Source: Oenococcus sicerae
GTDB taxonomy: Bacteria; Bacillota; Bacilli; Lactobacillales; Lactobacillaceae
NCBI RefSeq assembly: GCF_004102045.2
Contig: NZ_CP029684.2
Span: 124,001-188,000, forward strand
Direction of reading: 5' to 3'
Length of the DNA: 64,000 bases
The stretch's first letter is position 1. The number at the start of each line of letters is the position of its first letter. The position numbers and the translations under genes are program-made. Under the pieces are notes generated by a model that did no database searches, had not been told where the DNA came from, and saw nothing but the letters and a program-made list of their open reading frames with translations. Positions 36,851-45,678 of the stretch are shown here, one piece after another.

Positions 36851-36899
36851 TAAAATAAAAACTCCCACTAATAAATACGATTTAGTCATGAGAGTTTTT
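36851..36899 (-). terminator. PTS operon terminator
   Basis: On the minus strand AAAACTCTC pairs with GGGAGTTTT, with an inner ACTAAAT/ATTTATTAGT stem, followed by TTATTTTATTTT. Confidence 0.75.
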
Positions 36900-36910
36900 A
36901 AAATATGATT

Positions 36911-37198
36911 TTATGCCAAAATTTTTTCTTTGATTTGTTTGTAAACTTTTTCAGCACCGATGCCAGTCAAAAGAGGAACACCATTTATCACCTTATCTTT
37001 TATACTCGTTGGAACCATAGTAGTTGACACAACAATATCATAATCATCAATTCGATTAACCTCATCAGCTATTTTCGATTGCAGAAACTGAACCGATGAT
37101 GCAATGCCTTCTTGATCTAAATAATCTTTAATTTTTCCAGTTGCAACCGTGGAAGTTGCAATACCCGTACCACAAACAACCATAAGTGTTTTTGCCAT
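36911..37198 (-). CDS. PTS galactitol-type EIIB
   Basis: A 95-residue phosphocarrier with the active Cys in LMVVCGTGIATSTVATGKI, typical of the Gat family IIB. It accepts phosphate from EIIA and passes it to substrate bound in EIIC. It is the last gene of the PTS cluster. The sugar is probably a polyol or pentitol, but cannot be named from sequence. Confidence 0.9.
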   Translation of the reverse strand: MAKTLMVVCGTGIATSTVATGKIKDYLDQEGIASSVQFLQSKIADEVNRIDDYDIVVSTTMVPTSIKDKVINGVPLLTGIGAEKVYKQIKEKILA

Positions 37199-37213
37199 AA
37201 AGTAACCGTCTCC

Positions 37214-38554
37214 TTAATCAACAATTTTTGTAACTTTTTTGTCATGGAACTTATTTAACCAAATCATCAAAGCCAAAGCAACAGCTCCAACCGCGATGAT
37301 GCCATACCAAGACATCAATTTGCCTAATCCTACAATCATTAATGTTGTCCAAGTACCACCATCTGATAGTACCGAGACAGAAGTAGCACCATGCATAGCG
37401 AAATGTGCTGATTTTGCAGATATGGTCAGAAGCGGTGCAACCCAAGAAGCAATCCAAAGCGAAACCGCAATATCAACAATTCCACCAATCACAATTCTAA
37501 AGACATTACCTCCAAAAACAGCTGCCATAACAGCCATCATAAATGGAATGGTAGCTAAATCTCCAAATGGCAAGACTGAATTACCAGGTAAGATGACCGC
37601 AATAAGTAACGTAATCGGCACAAGAACAAGTGATGCAGAAAGAACTGCTTCCTGTCCAACAGCTAAAGCGGAATCCATACCGATATAAATGTTGCGACCT
37701 GGGAAATGCTTTTGCACTGTTTTGTTGGCAACTTCCGAAATTGGTTGTAGCCCTTCCATCAATAACGCAACCATTCGAGGCATTAAAATTAAAACAGCTG
37801 CTGTAGACATACCTAAACTTAAAACTTTAGTTAAACTATAACGGGCTAAAAAGCCTATTACGATACCGATAATCAGACCCATGACTGCCGAATCACCAAA
37901 AATCCCCAATCTTTTCTGAATACTTTCTGGCGTCCAATGAATTTTATTAACACCAGGGATGCGATCTAAAATCCAATTAATTGGAAGCGCTAATATAAAT
38001 CCAGGTGCCGAAGCTCCTTGAGGGAAAGAAATTCCTTCCAGCCCGTAGTGTTTCTGAATCGTGGGTGCCGCCAAATCAGCCAAGAAATAAATCCACATAA
38101 GATGAACAATCATAGTAGCCAAGCCCAAACCAAAGCTGTTGGTTGCAGCGTAAACCAGCGAACCAGTAAAGGCAATGTGCCAATAATTCCATAGATCGAC
38201 ATCCAACGTTTTAGTTAATCCAATTACGAGAAAGATCACGTTAGCAACAACGCCTATTGGTATTGCTAAGCTTCCCAAAGTAGTCCCGTACGAAATCGCT
38301 GAAGCAGCGGGCCAGCCAACATCAATAGATTTTAAACTCAAACCAAAATTTTTGACCATTGCTTGAGCAGCGGGTCCCAAATTATCAGTTAAGAGTCCAA
38401 TAACTAAATTCAAACCAATAAAACCAATTCCAACAGTAATTCCAGCTTTAAATGCCCGACTCACTTTAAGTCCCAGCAAGAGTGCGAACACAAACAAAAG
38501 CATCGGTAAGAATACCGTTGGGCCAGCATTTAAAAGCCATTTTATAATTCCCAT
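37214..38554 (-). CDS. PTS galactitol-type EIIC
   Basis: A 446-residue permease with about 10-12 membrane segments, matching the EIIC-GAT family (N-terminal AGPTVFLPMLLFVFALLLGLKV, and FPGRNIYIGMDSALAVGQEAV). It moves and phosphorylates a polyol. It sits between EIIA and EIIB with short gaps. The A+T content of this cluster is higher than that of its flanks, suggesting an accessory or acquired unit. Confidence 0.9.
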   Translation of the reverse strand: MGIIKWLLNAGPTVFLPMLLFVFALLLGLKVSRAFKAGITVGIGFIGLNLVIGLLTDNLGPAAQAMVKNFGLSLKSIDVGWPAASAISYGTTLGSLAIPIGVVANVIFLVIGLTKTLDVDLWNYWHIAFTGSLVYAATNSFGLGLATMIVHLMWIYFLADLAAPTIQKHYGLEGISFPQGASAPGFILALPINWILDRIPGVNKIHWTPESIQKRLGIFGDSAVMGLIIGIVIGFLARYSLTKVLSLGMSTAAVLILMPRMVALLMEGLQPISEVANKTVQKHFPGRNIYIGMDSALAVGQEAVLSASLVLVPITLLIAVILPGNSVLPFGDLATIPFMMAVMAAVFGGNVFRIVIGGIVDIAVSLWIASWVAPLLTISAKSAHFAMHGATSVSVLSDGGTWTTLMIVGLGKLMSWYGIIAVGAVALALMIWLNKFHDKKVTKIVD

Positions 38555-38578
38555 ATCAATCTCCTTTAAAGTAAATGA

Positions 38579-39037
38579 TTAATTTATTCCTTCTTTTGAT
38601 AAAACATCGATAACTTGTTGAATATTCTCTGCCTTGAGAAGTAATGTCATAGCAGTAGAATTTTGAAACAAATTCATCAGTGTTTGTAACATTGATAACT
38701 GAGAATGTGCCTCTTTCAACGCCAATATAAAGACGAATTTAACGTTAACGTTCGTTCCATCGCCCATTTGCTTGAAGACAATGGGATTTTTAAGTCGTGC
38801 AAACGCAATTTGGTCCTCAACAACATGAACGGAATCGGTGTGGGGAATAGCAACACCGTAACTTCCCGTATCAAGACCAGTTGGAAAATTCATTTCTCTG
38901 TTCAAAATAGCCTCTTGAAAACTATTTTTTGCGAGTCCGTTATCGACTAATTGTTTAGAAATTTTTTTAATAGCATCATAATTAGAAGTAGCATCAAGAT
39001 CTAATTCAATAATTTGTTTACCTAATAACGTTTCCAT
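38579..39037 (-). CDS. PTS EIIA, fructose/mannitol/galactitol type
   Basis: A 152-residue phosphocarrier with the active His in SYGVAIPHTDSVHV. Two adjacent ATG codons start the gene (39040 and 39037). The Shine-Dalgarno GGAG lies one base from the first and four from the second, so I prefer 39037. The start overlaps the end of the upstream EIIA-like gene. Confidence 0.85.
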   Translation of the reverse strand: METLLGKQIIELDLDATSNYDAIKKISKQLVDNGLAKNSFQEAILNREMNFPTGLDTGSYGVAIPHTDSVHVVEDQIAFARLKNPIVFKQMGDGTNVNVKFVFILALKEAHSQLSMLQTLMNLFQNSTAMTLLLKAENIQQVIDVLSKEGIN

Positions 39038-39440
39038 CATGCTCCAAACTAATTTTTTTGAATAATTGCTCCGAATCAACGCGACGAAGTTTTTCAATAT
39101 TTGTTTCTTGTAACAATTTTTTTAAAATTTTAACAAGCTGCGAATTAGGATTATTTTGATCAGCAACTATGACCAAAGACCAGTAATGTCTGTTTTTTAA
39201 ATCATCGCTAGCGAAGTCAATTAATAAAAGACCTTGCTTATCAATACCCGAAAACTCCACATGCGGTAAATCAAATCTTTTAGCCACCTCAACTGGCCCT
39301 TTTGCTCTCCTACTAATCAGACCAAACAAAGCCTTTTGTTCGCTAATAGCAAACAAATCTGAAGTCATTTTGGCTATTACGCGATCACGGTCTGATTGAG
39401 TATTCGCAATACTTACTTGTCTGAAATATAAATCAATCAC
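39018..39440 (-). CDS. Free-standing EIIA-like domain split from the PRD regulator
   Basis: A 140-residue protein resembling a divergent EIIA of the mannitol/fructose type (RRAKGPVEVAKRFDLPHVEFSGID), possibly retaining the phosphorylatable His in LPH. In LicR/MtlR/GatR-type activators this domain is fused to the C-terminus of the regulator. Here it begins at GTG 39440, overlapping the regulator's last eight bases, and has in-frame stops just upstream. It is therefore a separate, coupled gene rather than a simple frameshift product. Confidence 0.65.
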   Translation of the reverse strand: MIDLYFRQVSIANTQSDRDRVIAKMTSDLFAISEQKALFGLISRRAKGPVEVAKRFDLPHVEFSGIDKQGLLLIDFASDDLKNRHYWSLVIVADQNNPNSQLVKILKKLLQETNIEKLRRVDSEQLFKKISLEHDGNVIR

Positions 39441-40890
39441 TTTTTATTAATTTTTCAATCCTTTGTTTGTCCGCCTCATTGAATAGTGCGCTAACCAAAA
39501 CAATTGGTATTTTCTTCTTGTTATTGACACCTATCGTGGAAATGATTAAATCAACCATTTGATAATTCTCAGGATGTTTTTCAAAACTATACGATGAAAT
39601 AACGTCAATAATATCAAGGCTAGGAAAGGCATTTGCGACTTTAACTTTCAGTAATTGAGCAGTTCCAATACCCGAGGCACACATTAAGATCACCTTTTTA
39701 TGGCTATGTGATACTTCGATTGCTTTTGCCACGTATAAAACAAGAAAACCAATTTCATCATCTGATATTTTGGGAAGTCGATGAGCGATTGAAAAGCATT
39801 TCACTATTTTATCAATATTTTTGAAAATATTACCATAAGTAAATTTCACATCATCCAACAAAGGATTCACCATATCAATACCAGAATAAAGCCTGTTCAT
39901 CATTGGTTTTACATGGCCAACTAAATCAGAACTCAATTCCACCAAATTGACACGGATACTAGAATCAAAAGGATAACTAATGGCAATAAAGTTCGCAAAT
40001 TCTGTGATTAACGGATCTTCCGAATCATTTTCTATCAAATCCTTATCAAATCTAGTTGAAACCAAATACTTTAATAAATAAAGTGATTCAATCTTGGAAA
40101 CTGCCATGTGAAGATAATCTTCAATGTTTTTAATAACCCTCAACGAAATTCTATAAAAAGCAACGTTATGACCAATAAGTTTGGTGTCTTTTTCGGAATC
40201 ATTTTCCAAAGCCTCTGGAATAGTTGCACCTTCGCGAGTTCTTCTAATCAAGATGTATAAATGTGAGAAAATATTGATCCGATATGGATCAAGAATATTT
40301 AAGTTCAATTCTTTTTCAATAAAATTAATTTGCGAAGAAACAAAATCCTTATCTTTGCCAGATATTTTTGGAAAAATAGCATCAAAAATATTTGAATTTG
40401 ATTGTATGAGACGTCCTTCTTCTAAAAAAATCGAATTCAAAGCCTTACGAATATTCTCCTCATTTCCGGCAACGTATATATATCCACGTGTTCTTATGAC
40501 GTTCAGCGAATAGCGGAATAAATATTCTCGAATCCGACTCAAATCATTCACAAACACCGACTCAGACACAAAATATTCGCTCATAAGCCTTCTGACACCC
40601 AGTTTTTTTGGTTGCCACATCAAAAGTCGAATTAACAAGCTTTTATAGCGATCACCAAGATCAGAGGAATCAATAAACCCGCCAACGTGATTAACTATTT
40701 CAGAAATGTTTTTGATACGATAACCCAATCCTCGTTGAGATTCAATCACCTCTTTATCGGCGTTAATTTTTTTAATTGTGCGATAAATCGTTTTCACTGA
40801 AACGGAAAACCTTAATGCCAACTCATCGGCACGTGTGTAAGACGCCTTTTCAGAAAGGTATTGAATAATTTTGTTGGATAAATCAATCAC
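39433..40890 (-). CDS. PRD-domain transcriptional activator (LicR/MtlR type) lacking its EIIA
   Basis: A 485-residue regulator. It has an N-terminal helix-turn-helix (YTRADELALRFSVSVKTIYRTIKKI), two PTS-regulation domains in the middle, and a C-terminal EIIB-Gat-like domain with VILMCASGIGTAQLLKVKV. Phosphorylation of the PRDs and the EIIB Cys would report sugar availability and activate the PTS genes downstream. The start is GTG 40890 with GGAGG four bases upstream. The usual C-terminal EIIA is encoded separately by the next gene. Confidence 0.85.
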   Translation of the reverse strand: MIDLSNKIIQYLSEKASYTRADELALRFSVSVKTIYRTIKKINADKEVIESQRGLGYRIKNISEIVNHVGGFIDSSDLGDRYKSLLIRLLMWQPKKLGVRRLMSEYFVSESVFVNDLSRIREYLFRYSLNVIRTRGYIYVAGNEENIRKALNSIFLEEGRLIQSNSNIFDAIFPKISGKDKDFVSSQINFIEKELNLNILDPYRINIFSHLYILIRRTREGATIPEALENDSEKDTKLIGHNVAFYRISLRVIKNIEDYLHMAVSKIESLYLLKYLVSTRFDKDLIENDSEDPLITEFANFIAISYPFDSSIRVNLVELSSDLVGHVKPMMNRLYSGIDMVNPLLDDVKFTYGNIFKNIDKIVKCFSIAHRLPKISDDEIGFLVLYVAKAIEVSHSHKKVILMCASGIGTAQLLKVKVANAFPSLDIIDVISSYSFEKHPENYQMVDLIISTIGVNNKKKIPIVLVSALFNEADKQRIEKLIKSD

Positions 40891-40923
40891 AACCCCTCCA
40901 CATGATTCAGTATAGATAAAATT

Positions 40924-40938
40924 ATACAAGCGTTTACA
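40924..40938 (-). promoter_or_regulatory. Candidate cre site ahead of the PTS regulator
   Basis: ATACAAGCGTTTACA fits the CcpA consensus with one mismatch and lies 34 bases before the regulator's start codon, so the PTS cluster is probably subject to catabolite repression. Confidence 0.55.
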
Positions 40939-41100
40939 TTGATATTTGTCTGTTGCAACGGACTCTGGCGGCGACAAATCTACTAATCACTTTATATTAA
41001 AAAGCTCTAAACAATAGCTCTGAACAATTCAAGAAAAAAAATAACCCAAATAAATAGAAAAAGACTTTATAAACGCTTAAAAAAGTGTTAGATTAGCTTT

Positions 41101-41118
41101 ACTTATAAAAAAATAAGT
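41101..41118 (+). repeat. Inverted repeat before the second hydroxyacid dehydrogenase
   Basis: ACTTAT and ATAAGT flank six A, a perfect 6-bp inverted repeat 24 bases before ATG 41143. It could be an operator or a 5' stabilising hairpin. Confidence 0.4.
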
Positions 41119-41142
41119 GAAGAAAATAACTAGGAGGTTACT

Positions 41143-42072
41143 ATGTCACGTAAACTAGGAATTATCGGCATAGGACACGTTGGGTCTACGGTTGCTCATC
41201 AAGTCGTAGCCACGGGCCTTGCTGATGATTTGGTCTTGATCGATACAAATGAAGCAAAAGTCACAGCGGATGCACTTGATTTTGAAGATGCCATGGCAAA
41301 TTTGCCATACCACACGAACGTCTATGTCAATGACTATGCAGAATTAAAGGATGCCGATGTCATTATTTCGGCACTTGGGAAAATTGACTTGCAAGAAAAT
41401 AAAAATGACGATCGTTTTGCTGAATTGCCATTTACCAGCAAGCAGGTCGTCGAAGTCGCTAAAAAAATTAAGGAATCTGGATTTCATGGTATTTTGGTTG
41501 CCATTACAAATCCCGTTGATGTCATTACTTCAATTTATCAACAAGTCACTGGTTTGCCAAAAAATCACGTCTTGGGAACTGGTACCTTACTCGACTCATC
41601 TCGAATGAAACGCTCAGTCGCTAAAAAATTGAAGATCGATCCGCGTTCTGTGGTCGGCTACAATCTTGGCGAACATGGTAATTCTCAATTTACAGCATGG
41701 TCGACCGTTCGTGTCTTGGGTAAGTCGATCGCCGAAATCGCCAGCAAAAATCATTTGGATCTTGATGCGATTAATGACGAGGCCAAACATGGCGGATTCA
41801 CGGTTTTCCGTGGCAAAAAGTATACGAATTACGGTATTGCTAGTGCAGCTGTCCGCTTATATAGTGCCATCGTTAGTGATGCCGAGACTGAATTGCCAGT
41901 TTCCAATTACCGCGCAGAATACGGCTCCTACCTGTCTTATCCAGCCATTGTCGGCCGCGACGGTATTTTGGAACAGCTTCAATTAGATCTCACTAAAGAA
42001 GAATTAGAAAAATTGCAAGTTTCAGCTAACTTTATCAAAGATAAATATGCTGAAAGTATGGCAAAAGAATAA
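41143..42072 (+). CDS. L-2-hydroxyisocaproate dehydrogenase-like enzyme
   Basis: A 309-residue NAD-dependent L-2-hydroxyacid dehydrogenase. The Rossmann motif is LGIIGIGHVGST, NPVDVITSIYQ is present, and the catalytic His is in YNLGEHGNSQF. The segments LGTGTLLDSSRMKR and SAAVRLYSAIVSDAETELPVSNYR closely resemble Weissella L-HicDH. It likely reduces 2-oxo acids from branched-chain or aromatic amino acids, which would link to the ilvE product. It has a strong ribosome binding site (TAGGAGG) and its own terminator. The paralogue at 2314-3228 is more divergent. Confidence 0.88.
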   Translation: MSRKLGIIGIGHVGSTVAHQVVATGLADDLVLIDTNEAKVTADALDFEDAMANLPYHTNVYVNDYAELKDADVIISALGKIDLQENKNDDRFAELPFTSKQVVEVAKKIKESGFHGILVAITNPVDVITSIYQQVTGLPKNHVLGTGTLLDSSRMKRSVAKKLKIDPRSVVGYNLGEHGNSQFTAWSTVRVLGKSIAEIASKNHLDLDAINDEAKHGGFTVFRGKKYTNYGIASAAVRLYSAIVSDAETELPVSNYRAEYGSYLSYPAIVGRDGILEQLQLDLTKEELEKLQVSANFIKDKYAESMAKE

Positions 42073-42080
42073 TAGAAAAA

Positions 42081-42118
42081 CACCAGTTATCGTCATCGCG
42101 ATCAGCTGGCGTTTTTTT
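42081..42118 (+). terminator. Terminator after the hydroxyacid dehydrogenase
   Basis: CCAG...ATCG pairs with CGAT...CTGG and is followed by seven T. Confidence 0.7.
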
Positions 42119-42174
42119 AATTAAAGAACAAAATGAGATAATTAAGTTGAAATATTAGCAATCTTGGGGAACTC

Positions 42175-42648
42175 ATGACATCAGATCACACACAATTGAT
42201 TGATTTTATCGTGAAAGCCAAACAGCATACATATGCTGCAGAAGCTGGTCAAGCCCAAAGACCTTTATTAAATGCTTCACAACAGTTGGAGTACCGATCC
42301 GGTGATTATTTTTATCGCGACATTTATTTTGGTTCCCTTTTTTTCGCCGGTCAGGAAACGGTTAAATTCAAGAACTCAGTCCTTTGGTCAATGACTTATT
42401 CGGGCGGCCTGGCCTCGGCAAATGCCGACAGTAAATTAACAAATTCAGTCTATGCTTTTCTCAGGCAAGCCCTGCTTTTGGTCAATAAAAAAACAATATA
42501 TCGAGGTCCAAAAGAGTTCGAATCAGGACAATATCGTTTTCAAAATGAATCGACAGGTGATCTAAGCCAATTCTATGGCCGAGAAATTATTCTATTACAT
42601 AAGCAAAAGGTCTACGAGCTGCATTACAGCGGTGGCCTGATCCGCTGA
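42175..42648 (+). CDS. DUF5680 domain protein
   Basis: A 157-residue soluble protein. It has the pattern YRSGDYFYRDIYFGSLFFAGQE near residue 45 and, later, YRGPKEFESGQYRFQNESTGDLSQFYGRE and YELHYSGGLI, which match the DUF5680 family. In other bacteria this domain occurs alone or fused to an XRE-type helix-turn-helix; here it is alone. Function unknown. Confidence 0.75.
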   Translation: MTSDHTQLIDFIVKAKQHTYAAEAGQAQRPLLNASQQLEYRSGDYFYRDIYFGSLFFAGQETVKFKNSVLWSMTYSGGLASANADSKLTNSVYAFLRQALLLVNKKTIYRGPKEFESGQYRFQNESTGDLSQFYGREIILLHKQKVYELHYSGGLIR

Positions 42649-42666
42649 TGTTTCATGGCCAAAATA

Positions 42667-42688
42667 AAAGCCCTTTTACAAGAGCTTT
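42667..42688 (-). terminator. luxS terminator
   Basis: AAAGCCCTT and AAGAGCTTT pair (with one wobble in RNA) around a 4-base loop. On the minus strand a T-rich tract follows. Confidence 0.75.
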
Positions 42689-42704
42689 GAAAAGTATTCG
42701 AAAC

Positions 42705-43184
42705 TTAAACCAAACTGCGTTCAAACGGCTGATCGCTAATGCCATCTGACAAAATTTTCTTAGACCATTCTTTTGCTGAAAAAAGCGAGTGATCTTTGTA
42801 ATTACCACAACTGTAAATATCTGTACCCGGCACATCTTTCCATTCGGTTTTGTAGGCAATTTCTTCTAGTGAGCTCTTCAATGCCTGAGCAACTTCAGTC
42901 GTTGAATGCTTGCCCCAGGTAATCAAGTGAAAACCTGTCCGGCAGCCAAATGGCGAGCAGTCGATCACACCTGTGAGACGATCCCGTAAAAGGCTGGCTA
43001 ACAAATGCTCAATCGTATGAAGACCAGCCGTTGGAATTGAATCGGCATTCGGCTGTACCAAACGTAAATCATAATTCGAAATAACATCGCCCTTCTGGCC
43101 TGTCTCTTCTGTGATCAGCCGAACGTAAGGTGCTAATACTTTTGTATGATCCAATGTAAAACTTTCAACTTTTGCCATTTTCAT
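42705..43184 (-). CDS. luxS: S-ribosylhomocysteine lyase
   Basis: A 159-residue iron enzyme that cleaves S-ribosylhomocysteine to homocysteine and the AI-2 precursor. The metal motif [13 protein letters not shown] (HxxEH) and the catalytic Cys in [12 protein letters not shown] are present. It recycles homocysteine for the MetE-like enzyme encoded upstream on the same strand. The gap to the acetoin reductase gene is 80 bases, so it may be in the T-box operon or have its own promoter. Confidence 0.96.
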   Translation of the reverse strand: MKMAKVESFTLDHTKVLAPYVRLITEETGQKGDVISNYDLRLVQPNADSIPTAGLHTIEHLLASLLRDRLTGVIDCSPFGCRTGFHLITWGKHSTTEVAQALKSSLEEIAYKTEWKDVPGTDIYSCGNYKDHSLFSAKEWSKKILSDGISDQPFERSLV

Positions 43185-43264
43185 GTACTCCTTTAATTCC
43201 TTATTTTAATCATTTGTCGCAGTAGGATAAAGACTTTGAATTCAGCTTATCTAGTTTTTAAATC

Positions 43265-44035
43265 CTAGTGAAAACGCATGCCGCCATCAACTAAAATCGA
43301 CTGCCCAGTGATATAGCCAGCTGCTGGTGATGCCAGCCAAGCAACGACCTCTGCCACATCGGCTGGTTTTCCTTCTCTGCCCAAAGCGATTTCAGCTAAA
43401 ACGTGGGCTTTTTGAGTTGGAACAGAAATGTGATTAATTTCAGCTGTTCGCTGATCAATCGCATCACGTAAAGGCGTCCTGACAACGCCTGGGTCGTAAG
43501 CATTCACTGTGACCTGATCAACTGCCAGTTCTTTCGCTGCCGACTGTGTCAAACCGCGGATTGCAAATTTTGAGGCAGAATAAGCACTTTGCAAAGCCGA
43601 CGCCTCAACACCGGCCAAGGATGCAGCATTAATAATACGGCCACCCTGATCTTGTTTTTGAAATTGCCGAGCTGCTGCTTGTATCCCCCAATAGGTGCCC
43701 TTTAAATTAACATCCAGCAAACGTTCGATCGCAGCTGGATCAGAATCAACGATCGAATCAATAAAGGCAACTCCGGCATTATTCACAAAAACATTTAAGT
43801 CGCCTAGATCAGAAACTGCTTGTTTAACTAGATTGAAAACTTCATCTCGATTTGCCACATCCAATTGATACGCCTTTGCTGAAACGGATTTCTCCCGCAG
43901 ATTTTCAGCTACTTGCTCTGCCGTGACCGGGTTAATATCGGCAACAGCAATGGCGTAGCCATCTCGTGCTAAACGATAAGTGATCCCTTCGCCGATCCCT
44001 TGTCCTGCACCTGTTATTATTGCTAATTTTGTCAT
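43265..44035 (-). CDS. butA: Diacetyl/acetoin reductase (short-chain dehydrogenase)
   Basis: A 256-residue SDR enzyme. The cofactor motif is IITGAGQGIGEGI, NNAG is present, catalytic Ser precedes SAYSASKFAIRGLTQ with the YxxxK pair, and the C-terminus is AAGYITGQSILVDGGMRFH. The sequence fits (S)-acetoin-forming diacetyl reductase. It lies 18 bases after the MetE-like gene and is probably on the same T-box-controlled transcript, an unexpected metabolic pairing. Confidence 0.88.
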   Translation of the reverse strand: MTKLAIITGAGQGIGEGITYRLARDGYAIAVADINPVTAEQVAENLREKSVSAKAYQLDVANRDEVFNLVKQAVSDLGDLNVFVNNAGVAFIDSIVDSDPAAIERLLDVNLKGTYWGIQAAARQFQKQDQGGRIINAASLAGVEASALQSAYSASKFAIRGLTQSAAKELAVDQVTVNAYDPGVVRTPLRDAIDQRTAEINHISVPTQKAHVLAEIALGREGKPADVAEVVAWLASPAAGYITGQSILVDGGMRFH

Positions 44036-44053
44036 CTTATAGACACCTGGTTT

Positions 44054-45190
44054 TTAGTCTTGCCAGACTGCCTTTGCGGTCGAAATTACTAAACGCAATT
44101 TGTCCCATTGCTGGGCTTCGGTCAATTTATTGCCTTCTTCCGTTGAAGCAAAGCCACATTGCGTACTGATTGCTAAATTAGCTAAAGGCACATATTGTTC
44201 GGCGTTCTTAATACGATCAACTAAGCTTTGTTGACTTTCTAGTTCTGGGAATTTAGAAGTCACAATGCCTAAGACAATGCGTTTATGACTATCGTTATGC
44301 CAGATCTTAGTCAATGGTTTAAAAGTGCCGGAACGATCATTATCATATTCCAAAAATAAACCATCATAGTTCAATTGTCCTAAGTAGTCAGCAACAGAAT
44401 CATAGCCACCAGAGAACAAATAAGTAGATTTAAAGTTACCGCGACAAATATGAGTTGTCACAGTTAAATCCTCAGGCAGATCCTTCAAAAGATCATTGAT
44501 CACACGCACAGAATCCTCGGCGATTTTTGTATATTTGGCTTGTTCATCTGGCTGATTTTTCGCGGCATCCAACTGGCTGATCAAATAGGCCCAAGTCGTA
44601 TCATCTAGCTGAACATATCGTGCGCCTAGTTCGTAAAAATGCAGAATCGTCTGGTGATAGGCAGCAGCAAGATCGGTCAGATAATCATCCCATGTTTCAT
44701 AGAATTGATGCCAATTATCACTGCGATTATCCCTAAAAAACAAGCTTGGCGATGGAATCGTCTGCTTGGGAATGATCCCTTCCGGCGTGATTGATTTCAA
44801 ATACCTGAAAGCCTCAAAGAAAGGATGATCAGGATTAAAGGCAATTTTACCAATTAATTCAACATTATCAGTCCGCGTCTGACTACCATGAAACTTATAG
44901 CTTTCGTGATAGTCATACTGACCAGCCCCTGTCAGTCCCCACAAGAAATCCAAATGCCACCAGCTTCTAGAAAATTCACCGTCAGTAACATCCTTCAAAC
45001 CCAGCTTGACCTGTTCATCAACTACGCGCTTAATTTCACGGTGCTGAATATCCAACAATTGTTCATCAGTGATCTCACCAGCAGCTAACTGTGTATGGGC
45101 TTGTTTTAGTGCTTGTGGCCGTAATAAACTGCCGACGATATCAGCACGAAATGGTGCTTTTGTTAATGTACTGTTTGTATTTTCTGACAT
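44054..45190 (-). CDS. MetE C-terminal-like methionine synthase family protein (YxjG/YxjH type)
   Basis: A 378-residue barrel protein homologous to the catalytic half of cobalamin-independent methionine synthase. Zinc ligands are visible as His-x-Cys in TTHICRGNF and Cys in ISTQCGFAS. The N-terminal MetE half is absent, as in YxjG/YxjH proteins. It probably methylates homocysteine, with an uncertain methyl donor. A T-box with the features of a methionine leader precedes it, supporting a methionine role. Confidence 0.88.
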   Translation of the reverse strand: MSENTNSTLTKAPFRADIVGSLLRPQALKQAHTQLAAGEITDEQLLDIQHREIKRVVDEQVKLGLKDVTDGEFSRSWWHLDFLWGLTGAGQYDYHESYKFHGSQTRTDNVELIGKIAFNPDHPFFEAFRYLKSITPEGIIPKQTIPSPSLFFRDNRSDNWHQFYETWDDYLTDLAAAYHQTILHFYELGARYVQLDDTTWAYLISQLDAAKNQPDEQAKYTKIAEDSVRVINDLLKDLPEDLTVTTHICRGNFKSTYLFSGGYDSVADYLGQLNYDGLFLEYDNDRSGTFKPLTKIWHNDSHKRIVLGIVTSKFPELESQQSLVDRIKNAEQYVPLANLAISTQCGFASTEEGNKLTEAQQWDKLRLVISTAKAVWQD

Positions 45191-45242
45191 AAGAATGCCT
45201 CTTTTCTCGCTTAATTAGATTCGCTACTGTTGATCAGACATA

Positions 45243-45530
45243 AAAAAAGCCACTCCTGTTCAATACAGAAGTGACTTAGCACGTTACCATCCTGCTTGTT
45301 TGATCAGTTACCTGATCAACCTTGCCAACCATCTGCTTTAACATATGAGTCAAAGTTTAATGGCGTGTCTAGTAACGAAGACCAATCCGTTTAATGCTTT
45401 CGGTGAACCGTTCGCATTAACCAATCACCGGCCATGTTCGTTTTGCTGCTTCACGTTGACTTCCAGCGACCGTCAACTCTCTAAGCTTTGCTTTAAAACT
45501 ACTATCCGGATCAACTTGTTTAAAATCTAT
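45243..45530 (-). promoter_or_regulatory. T-box leader, probably methionine-specific
   Basis: Read on the minus strand, the leader has the stem I features AGAGAGTTGACGG and GCTGGAAGTC, an ACATGG segment offering AUG as specifier, and the T-box core AGCAGGATGGTAACGTGCT (45279-45297). A 13-bp terminator stem with seven T follows at 45243-45276. Uncharged tRNA-Met would stabilise the antiterminator and turn on the MetE-like gene. The core is a variant of the usual GGTGGTACCGCG-type box. Confidence 0.82.
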
Positions 45531-45536
45531 GCAATA

Positions 45537-45564
45537 AAGATAACACAGATAAAGGGAATGTCAA
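45537..45564 (-). promoter_or_regulatory. Promoter of the T-box operon
   Basis: On the minus strand TTGACA (45559-45564) and TATCTT (45537-45542) with 16-base spacing. Positions 45565-45678 on either strand hold nothing else I can identify. Confidence 0.65.
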
Positions 45565-45678
45565 ATGACAAGTGACCATGTCAAGTTCATAGTGTGTCCT
45601 TAAGACAGAAACAGTACCATGTATAAGCAGCAGTTCATAAGAAAATCGCTTAGTCTAAATAATTCGTTTTTAAAAATA

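Noticed and set aside
39433-39440. Programmed frameshift joining the PRD regulator to the EIIA-like frame
   Set aside because: The EIIA-like frame has stop codons immediately before its GTG, and no convincing slippery site leads into it; translational coupling explains the overlap.
45191-45240. SAM riboswitch before the MetE-like gene
   Set aside because: The leader instead has a T-box core and stem I features; no SAM aptamer motif is present.
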